Origin: Catellatospora coxensis
GTDB taxonomy: Bacteria > Actinomycetota > Actinomycetes > Mycobacteriales > Micromonosporaceae
Direction: 5' to 3'
DNA: 64,000 bases
NCBI RefSeq assembly: GCF_016862635.1
Contig: NZ_BONI01000007.1
Coordinates: 62,001 to 126,000, forward strand
This document shows, one piece after another, positions 9,411 through 20,519 of this stretch. Every line of letters starts with the position of its first letter. The first letter of the stretch is position 1. Position numbers and translations under genes: made by a program. A model generated the notes under the pieces. The model did no database searches. It saw only the letters and a program-made list of their open reading frames with translations, and was not told the DNA's origin.

Positions 9411-10399
9411 CCGGCGGGGCCCCGGGCCGGGCCGTCGACGGCGAGCAGGAGCTCGCCCGCGCGCTCGGCGCGGCGGCCCAGCACGAAGACGTACGCCAGG
9501 AACAGGGTCCACACCACCAGGCCGATCGCGTCCCGCACGATCAGCGGCAGGAACGACGGCGTCACGAACGCCTCCAGCAGGCCCGCCACGGCGAGCACGC
9601 CGACCAGCCCGACCGCGCCGGTGATGCCCTGCCGGGCGGCCGCGGCCAGCGACTGCCCCCGGGTCAGCAGCGGTCCGGGCACGACCCACGCCCAGCCGAC
9701 CCGCAGGCCGACCCCGGCCGCCACGAAGATCGCGGTCAGCTCCAGCAGGCCGTGCGGGGCGATCAGGCCGAAGAAGAGGTCACCGCGGCCGTTGTCGATC
9801 ATCAGGCCGGCGACCATGCCGATGCTCAGCGCGTTCTGCCACAGGATGAACGCCACCGGCAGCAGCAGCACCCCGGCGGCCAGGCACTGCGCGGCGATCC
9901 AGGCGTTGTTGGTCCACACCAGCAGGCCGAAGTTCGGCGCGAAGTTCTCGCTGTAGTAGCTCTCGAAGTCGTGGTTCACCAGGCTGTCGATGTCCGCCTC
10001 GGACATGCCGAACGCCCTCGGCAGGGTGGGGTCCTGAATGACCCAGGCCGCCACCGCCGCGGCCACCAGCAGGAAGCACATGGCTGACGCGATCCACCAG
10101 CGGCGGGCCTGGTAGAAGGCGAGCGGCAGGTCGTGGGCCAGGAAACGGGGCACCCGCCGCCAGTCCACCGGCTGCGCCCCGGTGATCGCCGCGCGGGCCG
10201 ACAGCACCAGCCGGGACAGCTCGGCCACCAGCGCCGGGTCCGGCGTGCGGCTGCGCACCACGGACAGGTGGGTGGCCACCCGCTGGTAGAGCAGCACCAT
10301 CTCGTCGGCCTCGGCCGCGGTGGGCTTGCGCCGCCGGCTCAGCACCTCCAGGCGCCGCCACTCACCGCGGTGCTCGGCCACGTACGCGTCCAGGTCCAC
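9377..10399 (-). CDS. SpoIIM-like (stage II sporulation protein M family) membrane protein
   Basis: A 340-residue protein. I start it at the GTG at 10397-10399 (VDLDAYVAEHRGEWRRLE), the conserved opening of this family; upstream in-frame sequence is non-coding in character. A helical cytoplasmic N-terminal domain of about 110 residues is followed by five or six membrane helices, with motifs typical of the DUF95 family (NNAWIAAQCLAAG, LFFGLIAPHGLLELTAIFVAAG). It is encoded beside RDD, DUF58 and MoxR genes in many actinobacteria. It does not imply sporulation. It is divergent from the RDD gene, with 75 bases between, and converges with DUF58. Confidence 0.87.
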   Translation of the reverse strand: MDLDAYVAEHRGEWRRLEVLSRRRKPTAAEADEMVLLYQRVATHLSVVRSRTPDPALVAELSRLVLSARAAITGAQPVDWRRVPRFLAHDLPLAFYQARRWWIASAMCFLLVAAAVAAWVIQDPTLPRAFGMSEADIDSLVNHDFESYYSENFAPNFGLLVWTNNAWIAAQCLAAGVLLLPVAFILWQNALSIGMVAGLMIDNGRGDLFFGLIAPHGLLELTAIFVAAGVGLRVGWAWVVPGPLLTRGQSLAAAARQGITGAVGLVGVLAVAGLLEAFVTPSFLPLIVRDAIGLVVWTLFLAYVFVLGRRAERAGELLLAVDGPARGPAGQSLPVAFKAR

Positions 10400-10474
10400 C
10401 CGTTCGTCCTCTCCCCGGTCGTCCGCCGTGCAGCCTAGCTGGGACAGTCGCGGGGCGCGGGGCTGTGATTCACT

Positions 10475-11443
10475 GTGCCGATGCGGCAGGGGCGGGACAC
10501 GATCGAGAGCACGGCGGGGCTGGTCAGCGGCGAGGCCGTACACCTGGAGGTCCGGCTGGCCCGGGCGGGTTCGCGGGTGCCCGCCCTGATGATCGACATC
10601 GTCGCCCAGGTCGTGCTGTTCTTCGGGCTGGCCCTGGCGCTGCTGGCGTTCTTCGGCCTCACCGGGCTCGCCGACGCGGCCAGCGGCGGCGCCTCGCAGA
10701 TCATCGCCCTGGTGCTGACGGCCGTGGGTTATCCGACCCTGATGCTGGTGCTGACCAGGGGCCGGTCGCTGGGCAAGCTGGCGATGGGCCTGCGCGTGGT
10801 ACGCGACGACGGCGGCCCGATCACGCTGCGCCAGTCGTTCACCCGCGCGCTGGTCGGGGCGACGCTGGAGTGGCCGGGCATGCTGCTGATCGTCAACTGG
10901 GCGGTGAGCCTGGTGGTGCTGACCGGCTCGCCGCGCGGCAAGCGCCTGGCCGACGTGGTCGCGGGCACCATCGTCATCCACGACCGCACCCCGGAGGGCT
11001 GGGGCTGGATCCCGACGACCCCGCCGCCGCTGGCCCGCTGGGCGGCCACCCTCGACCTGACCGGTCTCGACGACGAGCTGGCGCTGGCGGCCCGCCACTT
11101 CCTGGCCCGCAGCCGCGGGCTGAGCGAGCCGTACCGCACCCGGCTGGGGCACGCCCTGGCCACCGAGATCGCCGCCTGCGTCACGCCCGGTCCCCCCGCG
11201 GACACCCCCGGCTGGGCCTACCTCGCCGCCGTGATCGGCGAGCGGCACAGCCGCGCGGCCCGCCGCCTGGCCCGCGACCGCGCCAGCCACGCCATGCTGT
11301 GGCCGGAGCTGTTCGCACCCACCCCGGCGCCCTCCACCGTCCCCGGTGGAACCACGCCCGGCGGCTCCGCACCGCTCATCCCCGGCCAGCCGACCGGCCC
11401 GGCCGTCGACCCGCGTTCGCTGCGGCCGGCCGCCCCGGCCTGA
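10475..11443 (+). CDS. RDD family membrane protein
   Basis: A 322-residue protein starting at the GTG at 10475; the ATG two codons later (10481) is equally possible. The RDD domain covers residues about 20-165. It opens with LARAGSRVPALMIDIVAQ, has two hydrophobic helices, then the signature RGRSLGKLAMGLRVVRDDGG and PRGKRLADVVAGTIVI. The C-terminal half is a soluble helical domain ending in a Pro-rich tail. RDD proteins are small membrane proteins of unclear function, and some are linked to ion exchange. The divergent SpoIIM-like neighbour and the nearby MoxR/DUF58 set suggest a shared envelope role. Confidence 0.87.
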   Translation: MPMRQGRDTIESTAGLVSGEAVHLEVRLARAGSRVPALMIDIVAQVVLFFGLALALLAFFGLTGLADAASGGASQIIALVLTAVGYPTLMLVLTRGRSLGKLAMGLRVVRDDGGPITLRQSFTRALVGATLEWPGMLLIVNWAVSLVVLTGSPRGKRLADVVAGTIVIHDRTPEGWGWIPTTPPPLARWAATLDLTGLDDELALAARHFLARSRGLSEPYRTRLGHALATEIAACVTPGPPADTPGWAYLAAVIGERHSRAARRLARDRASHAMLWPELFAPTPAPSTVPGGTTPGGSAPLIPGQPTGPAVDPRSLRPAAPA

Positions 11444-11502
11444 CGGGGCAGCCTTTCCCACAGCACCCGACAGCGGTCGGCCGGCGACGGTGCCGGGTCA
11501 AT

Positions 11503-11548
11503 CGGCTACATCTTTTTTGGTGTGGCCACATCAAAAAAGATGTAGCCG
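11503..11548. terminator. Long palindrome, likely bidirectional terminator
   Basis: A near-perfect 46-base inverted repeat. Two 17-base arms at 11503-11519 and 11532-11548 pair exactly and flank an inner palindrome. Each arm contains a six-base T or A run. It lies between the convergent RDD (+) and EfeB (-) genes, where it can stop transcription from both sides. Confidence 0.75.
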
Positions 11549-11576
11549 CCCACCGCGATACCTTGCTGAGCCCAGG

Positions 11577-12845
11577 TCAGGCGAACAGCGCCCGGCCCCA
11601 GTGGTCGCCGTCGCCGGTGACACCGGGCGGGCAGGCCCACAGGCCGCTGGAGACGTGCCGGATGTACTCGTTGAGGATGTCGGCGCGGGCCAGGCTGCGC
11701 TGCACGGGCACGAACTGCTTGCGCGGGTCGCGCTGGTACGCGATGAAGAACAGCCCCGCGTCGAGCCGGCCCAGGTTGTCGGACCCGTCGACGAAGTTGT
11801 AACCCCGGCGCAGCAGGTGCGCGCCGTTGTTGAAGTCCGGGTGCGCCAGCCGGATGTGCGCCTCCTTGGCGATGGCCGGCTGGCCGTCGGGGCCCTTGGC
11901 GTCGAAGTCCGGCTCGTCGAACTCCTTGGCCCGGCCCAGCGGCGCGCCCTCGCCCTTGTCCCGGCCGAAGATCGCCTCCTGCTCGGCGAGCGGGGTGCGG
12001 TCCCAGGTCTCGACGGTCATCCGGATGCGCCGGGTGACCAGGTAGCTGCCCCCCGCCATCCACGCCGCGCCGTCCTCGGCCCGCGCCCACAGCTGCTCGC
12101 GCAGCAGGTCGGTGTCCTCCAGCTTCATGTTGCGGGTGCCGTCCTTGAAGCCCATCAGGTTGCGGGCCGTGGTCTGCTCCCGGGAGGTGCTGGAGGTGCG
12201 CCCGAAGCCGAGCTGCGAGTAGCGGATGGAGACCACGCCGAAGCCGATCCGGGCCAGGTTGCGGATCGCGTGCACCGCCACCTGCGGATCGTTGGCGCAG
12301 GCCTGCACGCACAGGTCGCCGTCGCTGATCTCGGGGCGCAGCGCGTCGCCCGGGAAGTGCGGCAGCGCCTCCAGCGCGGCCGGCAGCCGGTCGGCGATGC
12401 CGAACCGGTCGGCGCCCGCCGCGTCGCGGAACAGGGTCCGGCCGAAGCCGATGGTGAGGGTCAGCCCGGAAGCGGGCAGCCCGAGCGCCTCGCCGGTGTC
12501 GTCCGGCGGGGCCTCGGCCTGGCCGCCGACCGCGCCGAGCAGTCCGGCGTCGCGGCCCTGGGTCATCCGGGCCGCGGCGGCGGTCCACTCGCGCAGCATC
12601 TCGACGAGCTTCGCGCGGTCCTTGGTGATCACGTCGAAAGCGGCGAAGTGCAGCCGGTCCTGCGCGGGCGTGACGATGCCCGCCTGGTGCTCGCCGTAGA
12701 ACGCCACGGCGTCGCCGGGCGAGGCCGATGCGGGCGACCGCTCGTCGTCCATCATCGCCGCGCCGACGGCGGCCGCGCCGGCCACGCCCGCGATGCCGAC
12801 ACCGGCCGCGGTCAGGGCAACCCGTCGCGAAACCATCTGCTCCAC
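11577..12845 (-). CDS. efeB: Dyp-type haem peroxidase / deferrochelatase EfeB
   Basis: A 422-residue protein with a twin-arginine-type signal (SRR followed by a hydrophobic Ala/Gly stretch), consistent with Tat export. The Dyp fold shows the GFKDGTRN motif, whose Asp is the distal catalytic residue, and a C-terminal region with HPDFNNGAHLLRRGYNFVDG and FFIAYQRDPRKQF. Two starts are possible: the ATG at 12845, or the ATG three codons later at 12836. EfeB works with EfeO and EfeU in elemental iron uptake, using peroxide chemistry or releasing iron from haem. It is the last gene of an efeU-efeO-efeB operon, 74 bases after efeO. Confidence 0.93.
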   Translation of the reverse strand: MEQMVSRRVALTAAGVGIAGVAGAAAVGAAMMDDERSPASASPGDAVAFYGEHQAGIVTPAQDRLHFAAFDVITKDRAKLVEMLREWTAAAARMTQGRDAGLLGAVGGQAEAPPDDTGEALGLPASGLTLTIGFGRTLFRDAAGADRFGIADRLPAALEALPHFPGDALRPEISDGDLCVQACANDPQVAVHAIRNLARIGFGVVSIRYSQLGFGRTSSTSREQTTARNLMGFKDGTRNMKLEDTDLLREQLWARAEDGAAWMAGGSYLVTRRIRMTVETWDRTPLAEQEAIFGRDKGEGAPLGRAKEFDEPDFDAKGPDGQPAIAKEAHIRLAHPDFNNGAHLLRRGYNFVDGSDNLGRLDAGLFFIAYQRDPRKQFVPVQRSLARADILNEYIRHVSSGLWACPPGVTGDGDHWGRALFA

Positions 12846-12861
12846 CTCTTCTGCTGTCCGA

Positions 12862-12910
12862 CGCCGGTCCGGCGGGCATGCCCGGTGATCGGGGGCCTGC
12901 CGGACCGGCG
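12862..12910 (-). other. Strong hairpin between efeO and efeB
   Basis: Perfect 12-base arms at 12862-12873 and 12899-12910 flank a 25-base loop in the efeO-efeB gap. There is no U-tract, so it may stabilise the upstream mRNA or partly attenuate efeB rather than fully terminate. Confidence 0.5.
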
Positions 12911-12919
12911 GACGGGTGA

Positions 12920-14047
12920 CTACTTGGCGACGACCGCGGCGACCTTGCTGATCGGCTCGGCGAGCGCGTTGATCACGTCGCTGAGCTCCTTCAGCTCAGC
13001 CTGGGTGAGCTGGTTGTGCAGCTTCCAGCCGTCACCGGCGCGGTGCTTGCCCAGCGCGGTGTCCACGTCGGCGAACGCCTTGTCGAGCGCGGTGACGAGG
13101 TCCGGGGCGCGCTCCTCCAGGGTCGGGCGCAGCGCCTGCACGGCGGCCTTGGAGCCCTCGACGTTGGCGGCGAAGTCCCACAGGTCGGTGTGCGAGTAGC
13201 GGTCCTCCTCGCCGGTGATCTTGCCGGAGGCGACCTCGTCCAGCAGCTCCTTCGCGCCGTTGGCCAGCTGCAGCGGGGACAGCTTCTCCGCGTTGGCCTT
13301 GGCGACGATCTCCTTCACGTCGACCAGCAGCTGGTCGGCGATCGGGCCGGACTTGGAGATGTCCTTCTTCTCCCACAGGTCCTGCTCCAGGCGGTGGAAA
13401 CCGGTGAAGGCCATGCCCTCCTCGATCACCTCGGCCCGGCCGTCGATCTTCGGGTCCAGGTCGCCGAAGATCTCGGCCACCGGCTCGATGCGCTCCCAGT
13501 AGGTGCGGGCGATCGGGAACAGCGCCTTGGCCTTCTCGGCGTCGCCGGCCTTGACCGCGGCGACGAACTCCTCGGTCTTGGGCAGCAGCGCCGCGGTCTG
13601 GCTCTGGATGTAGCGCTGGTAGTTCGCGGTGGCCTCGGCGAGCTTCGCGTCGGCGGTCAGCGGCGCGGCCGACCCGGTGACCTTGAAGGCGCCCCGGATG
13701 CCCTTGCCGATCATGCCCGGCTTGCAGGCGGTCTCGTACGTGCCGGCGGCCAGCTCGACCTTCAGCTCGCGGGTCAGGCCGGGCGCGATGTTCTCGACCT
13801 CGCCCATCACCCGGTCGCCGGCCGCGTACACGTAGAACTCGGTGACCTTGGCGCCGCCGTTGGCGATGGTGAAGGTGACCGTGCCGGCGGCGGTCTCGGC
13901 CCGGCCGACCTCGCAGGCCGTGTCGGTCGCCTTGACCGCGATCGGGCCGGTGGTGTCGCCGGGGGCGGCCGGCTCGGGGTCGGTGGTGCAGGCCGACATG
14001 CCCAGGCCGAGCACGGCGGTCGCCGTCAGCACGGAGAGCTTGCGCAT
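12920..14047 (-). CDS. efeO: Iron uptake lipoprotein EfeO (cupredoxin plus M75 domain)
   Basis: A 375-residue lipoprotein with a signal peptide ending in GMSAC (Cys20). Residues about 38-125 form an EfeO-type cupredoxin-like domain (AAGTVTFTIANGGAKVTEFYVY, then AGTYETACKPGMIG). From about 130 onward lies the imelysin-like M75 domain with the HXXE metal motif in FHRLEQDLW. EfeO is the periplasmic or surface iron-binding component that hands iron to the EfeU permease. The gene sits between efeU (25 bases upstream) and efeB in one operon. Both domains are present, so this is the full-length type. Confidence 0.94.
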   Translation of the reverse strand: MRKLSVLTATAVLGLGMSACTTDPEPAAPGDTTGPIAVKATDTACEVGRAETAAGTVTFTIANGGAKVTEFYVYAAGDRVMGEVENIAPGLTRELKVELAAGTYETACKPGMIGKGIRGAFKVTGSAAPLTADAKLAEATANYQRYIQSQTAALLPKTEEFVAAVKAGDAEKAKALFPIARTYWERIEPVAEIFGDLDPKIDGRAEVIEEGMAFTGFHRLEQDLWEKKDISKSGPIADQLLVDVKEIVAKANAEKLSPLQLANGAKELLDEVASGKITGEEDRYSHTDLWDFAANVEGSKAAVQALRPTLEERAPDLVTALDKAFADVDTALGKHRAGDGWKLHNQLTQAELKELSDVINALAEPISKVAAVVAK

Positions 14048-14072
14048 GGGTGACTCCTGTGTTTCGAGGGTT

Positions 14073-14945
14073 TCAGCGGTCGCCGCCGGTGGCGACCGGC
14101 GCGGGAGCGGGAGCGGGGGCGGTCGGCGGCGTCGCCGGCCGGGGCGGCAGCAGGAAGAGCACGAGCACCGGCACCGCGTACGCGACCCAGGCGACGGTCT
14201 CCAGCACGGTCGGCGCGGGGGTGAAGTTGAACGTGCCGCGCAGCAGCTCGGCGTACCAGGTCGTCGGCGGCAGGGCGGTCGAGATGTCGAAGGCCAGCGT
14301 GTTCAGGCCGGGCAGCACACCCGCTTCGAGCAGGTCGTGCACGCCGTACTTGAGGATGCCCGCGGCGACCAGCACCAGCAGCACCCCGGTCCAGGTGAAG
14401 AACTTCGTCAGGTTGATCTTCAGGGCGCTGCGGTACATCAGGAAGCCGAGCGCGACCGAGGTGGCGATGCCGGCCAGGATCGCGACCACCGACCAGGTCG
14501 AGGTGGCGCCCTGCACGGTCGCGAAGAAGATCAGCGACGTCTCCAGCCCCTCCCGCGCGACGGCGAGGAAGGCGGTGACGACCACGGCGAGCGGCCCGAG
14601 CGCGATGGCGGCGTCGAGTTTGGCGCGCAGGTCACCGGAGATGGAGCGGGCGGCCCGGCGCATCCAGAAAATCATCCAGGTGACGAACACCACGGCCAGG
14701 ATCGAGGTGATCGCCTCGAACAGCTCCTGGCGCTCGAACTCCAGGTGCGCGCTGGTGTACTGCAGCACCGCCGCGAAGCCCACGGACAGCGCCGCGGCCA
14801 CGGCCACGCCCAGCCAGACGAAGCGCAGCCGGTCCCGGCGATCGGTCTTGACCAGGAACGCCACCAGGATGGTGACGACGAGCGTCGCCTCCAGGCCTTC
14901 CCGCAGCCCGATCAGGAACGTGGGGAGGAAGACGTTGGCGTCCAT
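14073..14945 (-). CDS. efeU: High-affinity iron permease EfeU (FTR1 family)
   Basis: A 290-residue polytopic membrane protein with about seven helices. It carries the two REGLE motifs of FTR1-type iron permeases: REGLEA near residue 15 in the first helix and REGLET near residue 131 in the fourth. A Pro/Ala-rich tail follows the last helix. It is the first gene of the efeUOB operon. A 19-base palindrome resembling an IdeR/DtxR operator lies 36 bases upstream of the ATG, so iron repression is likely. The system imports iron across the membrane with EfeO and EfeB. Confidence 0.95.
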   Translation of the reverse strand: MDANVFLPTFLIGLREGLEATLVVTILVAFLVKTDRRDRLRFVWLGVAVAAALSVGFAAVLQYTSAHLEFERQELFEAITSILAVVFVTWMIFWMRRAARSISGDLRAKLDAAIALGPLAVVVTAFLAVAREGLETSLIFFATVQGATSTWSVVAILAGIATSVALGFLMYRSALKINLTKFFTWTGVLLVLVAAGILKYGVHDLLEAGVLPGLNTLAFDISTALPPTTWYAELLRGTFNFTPAPTVLETVAWVAYAVPVLVLFLLPPRPATPPTAPAPAPAPVATGGDR

Positions 14946-14981
14946 GGCACCACCTCAGTTGATAGACCAGCCTTGCCTAAG

Positions 14982-15000
14982 TAAGGCGAGGCGTACCTTA
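14982..15000 (-). promoter_or_regulatory. Candidate IdeR/DtxR iron box upstream of efeU
   Basis: Read toward efeU the 19-mer is TAAGGTACGCCTCGCCTTA. By eye it agrees with the actinobacterial consensus TWAGGTWAGSCTWACCTWA at 16 of 19 positions, including both conserved outer arms. It lies 36 bases before the efeU start, where an operator over the promoter would be expected. Confidence 0.65.
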
Positions 15001-15063
15001 GCGTAGGTGTCCATCAGCTGAGAAGTCGATCCCCGTCGTTTCATTGGAGCGGGTCCAGAACAT

Positions 15064-15095
15064 GGAAAAGGGCGCCCGAGCGGGGCGCCCTTTCC
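15064..15095. terminator. Bidirectional terminator between ahcY and efeU upstream region
   Basis: Eleven-base arms at 15067-15077 and 15083-15093 pair perfectly around a five-base loop, with A and T runs on the outer edges. It lies 12 bases past the ahcY stop and gives a U-rich end on the minus strand. Confidence 0.75.
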
Positions 15096-15107
15096 GGTGA
15101 GCAGGTG

Positions 15108-16559
<1,452 letters not shown>

Positions 16560-16942
16560 AGATGAACTCCCAATCGGTCGGCTGACCAGTGCGAGGTACA
16601 GCGTACTTCTCCGCGTCCCAGGGTCCGAGAACCGGCTCCACCGGAGGGTCGGCCCAGGGTCATACGTGTGGCCCGGTCTCCGGACGGACCCTCCGCCTCG
16701 AAGACCGGGCCACACTCCCCCCGGTTTGGTTCCCCCGCGCGTGGCTCGGACTGAAATGATCCCGATAACGCTGCGTGAGTAAAAGGCTACACTCCGCACT
16801 TCCACTGTCAAGCAGAACCCTCAAGTCGCGCGCGTCGCCGTGTCGCGCCGGGCCCCGGGTACACGAAAAGGCCTGCCCGGCCGAGAAATGGGGTTCATTT
16901 TCAACCAGGCAGGCCAACGTCTGTTGTGGAGCAGGGCAGCGC
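16560..16942 (-). promoter_or_regulatory. Long structured leader upstream of ahcY
   Basis: 383 bases without a credible gene. Nearest manA lies an intrinsic terminator (16866-16915). Between it and ahcY is a strong hairpin: perfect 13-base arms at 16667-16679 and 16702-16714 around a 22-base loop, built from TGTGGCCCGGTCT and its complement. Upstream of the hairpin, read toward ahcY, is CGGGGGAACCAAACCGGGG. This faintly recalls the GGGGGAACC segments of ydaO-type c-di-AMP riboswitches, but the rest of that consensus (CCGTCAGCTAAC) is missing. I cannot match it to the SAH riboswitch either. A regulatory leader is plausible but unproven. Confidence 0.4.
16866..16915 (-). terminator. Intrinsic terminator downstream of manA
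   Basis: On the minus strand, 11-base arms (16905-16915 and 16870-16880, one mismatch) form a GC-rich stem followed directly by TTTT. It lies 27 bases past the manA stop. Confidence 0.75.
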
Positions 16943-18106
<1,164 letters not shown>

Positions 18107-18108
18107 GC

Positions 18109-19047
18109 TCAGCCCTTCTGGTGGTAGATGTCCGGTTCGATGTAGATCAGCTTGGCGATCGGCACCGCCTCGCGGATCCTCCGCTCGGTGGCGTCGATGC
18201 CCCTGGCCACGTCGTCCGCCGTCTTGTCGTGCTTGACGGCGATCTTGGCGGCGACGAGCAGCTCCTCCGGCCCGAGGTGCATGGTGCGCATGTGGATCAG
18301 GCGCTCCACCTCGGGTCCGCTCTCGATCGCCGAGGCGATCGCCTTCACGTGCTCGTCGGTGGCCGACTCGCCGAGCAGCAGGCTCTTGGTCTCGATCGCC
18401 AGCACCACGGCGATGACGACGAGCAGGAGACCGATCATCATAGTGCCGACGGCGTCCCAGACACCGTTGCCGGTGATCAGGGTCATGCATACGCCGAACA
18501 GGGCGAAGATCAGACCCACCAGCGCGCCGAGGTCCTCCAGGAGGATCACCGGCAGCTCGGGCGCCTTGGCCCGCCGGATGAACTCCTTCCAGGAGGCCTT
18601 GCCCCGCACCGCGTTGGACTCGACGATCGCGGTCCGGAACGAGAACGACTCCAGGATGATCGCGATGACCAGCACCGTGACCGGCAGCCACTGCCAGCTG
18701 GTGATGGCTCCCTTGTCCGGCGAGGTCGTGGCCTCGTGGAACTTGTGGTACGCCTCATACAGGGCGAACAGGCCACCCACGCTGAACAGGACGATCGACA
18801 CGATGAACGCGTAGATGTACCGCTCCCGGCCGAAGCCGAACGGGTGCAGCGGGGTCGCCTCGCGCTGGGCCCGGCGGCCGCCGAACAGCAGCAGCACCTG
18901 GTTGCCCGAGTCGGCGACCGAGTGGATCGCCTCCGCCAGCATCGACGACGACCCGGACAGGGCCCACGCGATGAACTTCGTGATCGCGATTCCCACGTTC
19001 GCCAGCAGCGCGGCGACGATCGCCTTGGTGCCGCCGCCCGCGCTCAT
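18109..19047 (-). CDS. Cation diffusion facilitator family transporter
   Basis: A 312-residue CDF transporter with six predicted membrane helices and a cytoplasmic C-terminal domain. Helix II contains SSMLAEAIHSVADSGNQVLLL, with the His/Asp pair that forms the metal site in this family. Helix V has WDAVGTMMIGLLLV. The long insert between helices III and IV (YHKFHEATTSPDKGAITSWQW) resembles the ZnT9/SLC30A9-like branch. The likely substrate is zinc or another divalent metal, exported with proton exchange. It lies between the SIS gene and manA. The role of a metal transporter here is unclear, although class I ManA is a zinc enzyme. Confidence 0.9.
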   Translation of the reverse strand: MSAGGGTKAIVAALLANVGIAITKFIAWALSGSSSMLAEAIHSVADSGNQVLLLFGGRRAQREATPLHPFGFGRERYIYAFIVSIVLFSVGGLFALYEAYHKFHEATTSPDKGAITSWQWLPVTVLVIAIILESFSFRTAIVESNAVRGKASWKEFIRRAKAPELPVILLEDLGALVGLIFALFGVCMTLITGNGVWDAVGTMMIGLLLVVIAVVLAIETKSLLLGESATDEHVKAIASAIESGPEVERLIHMRTMHLGPEELLVAAKIAVKHDKTADDVARGIDATERRIREAVPIAKLIYIEPDIYHQKG

Positions 19048-19090
19048 GCTCGTGTCCCGGTGATGTAGTTGTTGAGCTTGCCTCGCTCGC

Positions 19091-20293
19091 TCACTTGCGC
19101 AACTGCTCCTTCAGCTCCGTGACGGCCGGCACCGCCATCGGATCCAGGCCATGCCCGAGGCCGAGGTAGACCGAGGCGAAGTCCGTCGCCGCGACCAGTG
19201 AGGCGAACCGCTCCAGCGCCGATCCGCCTTCGGCGGTGAGCACGTCCACCTCGATCCCGCGCCTCGCCGCGATGTCCTGCACCACCTCGGCTCGCCGGTC
19301 CGTCGTCTGCGCCGCACTGTTCTCGTCGGCGAGCCCACCGTCGCACAGCAGCACCACCCGCAGACGAGGGGGGTCGGCCGTCACGTCGTCGAGCTCCGGA
19401 TCAGCGAAGATGTCCCGTTCCAGCGCGGCGAGCGCGCCGAACACGCCGTCGAGCAGACCGACCCGGCCGCGGCCGGCCTCGCCGAGCGCGTCGGTGACGA
19501 CCGGGTAGCGGGCGTTGGCGGACAGCATGTCGCCGTACCGGACCGCGGCGACCGCGGCCAGCGGCGAGTCGCCCCAGATGACCGGCACCGAGCCGGCCAT
19601 GTTCAGGGCCAGGGTCTTGGAGAGGTTGACGAAGGTCTCGGCGGTCGGCCGGCAGCGGTCGGCGTCCTGGTCCAGGCGCACCGCCGTCTCGGCCAGGTCC
19701 GCCTCGTTGACCTTGACCAGGCCCAGCGCACGGGCGGTGAGCAGCACCGGCACGGTCAGGCCCCACAGGTTGGCCCGCGCGGCGCCGCGCCGCGGCACCG
19801 GGATGAACGGGGCGCGGTAGCGCTCGGCCACCGACTGCAGCGGCGAACCCGGCGCGCCGATGGCGACCAGCCGCGCACCACGGCGGCCCGCCACCTCGGC
19901 CACGGCCAGCGCCTCGGGCGAGCGGCCCGACGCCGACACGGCGATCACCACGTCGGCCGCGCCGATCCAGCCCGGCACCTCCACGCTGCGGTGGGTCAGC
20001 ACGGGCACGAGACAGCGCGGCCCCGCGATGGTCGTCAGGATGTCACCGGTACGCGCGGCCGTGCCCGCGCCGACCACCACGACCGCCCGGGGCCGGCCCT
20101 CGTCGGCGAGGTGGCTCAGGTCGGTCTCGGCGGTCAGCGTGGTGGCCTCGCGCACCTGCGCGCCCGCCGACGCGATCGCCCGGAGCATGCCGCCGGGATC
20201 CCGCGCGGCCAGCGCCGGCGCGTTGTCCAGCAGGGCCTCGTCGAAGAAGCGGTTGCCGCGCACACCCGCGGCGCCGTCGATCGGGCCGCCCAT
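19091..20293 (-). CDS. SIS-domain protein, phosphoglucose/phosphomannose isomerase-like
   Basis: A protein of about 400 residues from the ATG at 20293; a GTG one codon upstream is also possible. Two SIS folds are visible. The first contains AVVVVGAGTAARTGDIL and VVIAVSASGRSPEALAVAEVAGRRGARLVAI, with the Ser/Gly phosphosugar-binding loop. The second begins near VPVIWGDSPLAAVAAVRYGDMLSANARYPV. This resembles the bifunctional PGI/PMI family, but orthologues in this actinobacterial position are often of unproven activity. The start overlaps the Trm112-like stop (TGATG), so the two are coupled. The context between manB and manA suggests sugar-phosphate metabolism. Confidence 0.82.
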   Translation of the reverse strand: MGGPIDGAAGVRGNRFFDEALLDNAPALAARDPGGMLRAIASAGAQVREATTLTAETDLSHLADEGRPRAVVVVGAGTAARTGDILTTIAGPRCLVPVLTHRSVEVPGWIGAADVVIAVSASGRSPEALAVAEVAGRRGARLVAIGAPGSPLQSVAERYRAPFIPVPRRGAARANLWGLTVPVLLTARALGLVKVNEADLAETAVRLDQDADRCRPTAETFVNLSKTLALNMAGSVPVIWGDSPLAAVAAVRYGDMLSANARYPVVTDALGEAGRGRVGLLDGVFGALAALERDIFADPELDDVTADPPRLRVVLLCDGGLADENSAAQTTDRRAEVVQDIAARRGIEVDVLTAEGGSALERFASLVAATDFASVYLGLGHGLDPMAVPAVTELKEQLRK

Positions 20294-20475
20294 CACTCAC
20301 CCGCCGGAGCGGTGAGCACCTCGTCGAGCAGCAGCACCGGCAGCCCGTCCCGCACCGGGTAGACCCGGCTGCAGGAGGTGCAGGTCAGCGTCTGCGCCGC
20401 GGCGTCGTGGGTCAGCGGCGCATGATCCTCCGCCGGGCAGGCGAGGACTTCGAGCAGTTGCGGGGCGAGCGACAC
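20293..20475 (-). CDS. Trm112 family protein
   Basis: A 60-residue protein opening with LLEVLACPAEDHAPL and ending in a compact beta domain, CTSCSRVYPVRDGLPVLLLDEV. This is the Trm112/YcaR-type fold. Three cysteines are visible: one in ACPAED and two in TCTSC. Such proteins often act as small partners of methyltransferases, but no methyltransferase lies next to it. In actinobacteria this gene is typically found between manB and the SIS gene, exactly as here. Its stop overlaps the next start. Confidence 0.88.
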   Translation of the reverse strand: MSLAPQLLEVLACPAEDHAPLTHDAAAQTLTCTSCSRVYPVRDGLPVLLLDEVLTAPAGE

Positions 20476-20519
20476 GTAAGGCTCCTTCAGATCGCCGGCT
20501 GAGCTCCGAACACGGCGCG

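Noticed and set aside
9377-10399. Evidence for endospore formation from the SpoIIM-like gene
   Set aside because: The family is widespread in non-sporulating actinobacteria beside MoxR/DUF58 genes. No other sporulation gene is present.
16560-16865. A definite c-di-AMP (ydaO) or SAH riboswitch before ahcY
   Set aside because: Only one G-rich segment resembles the former and none matches the latter, so only a generic structured leader is claimed.
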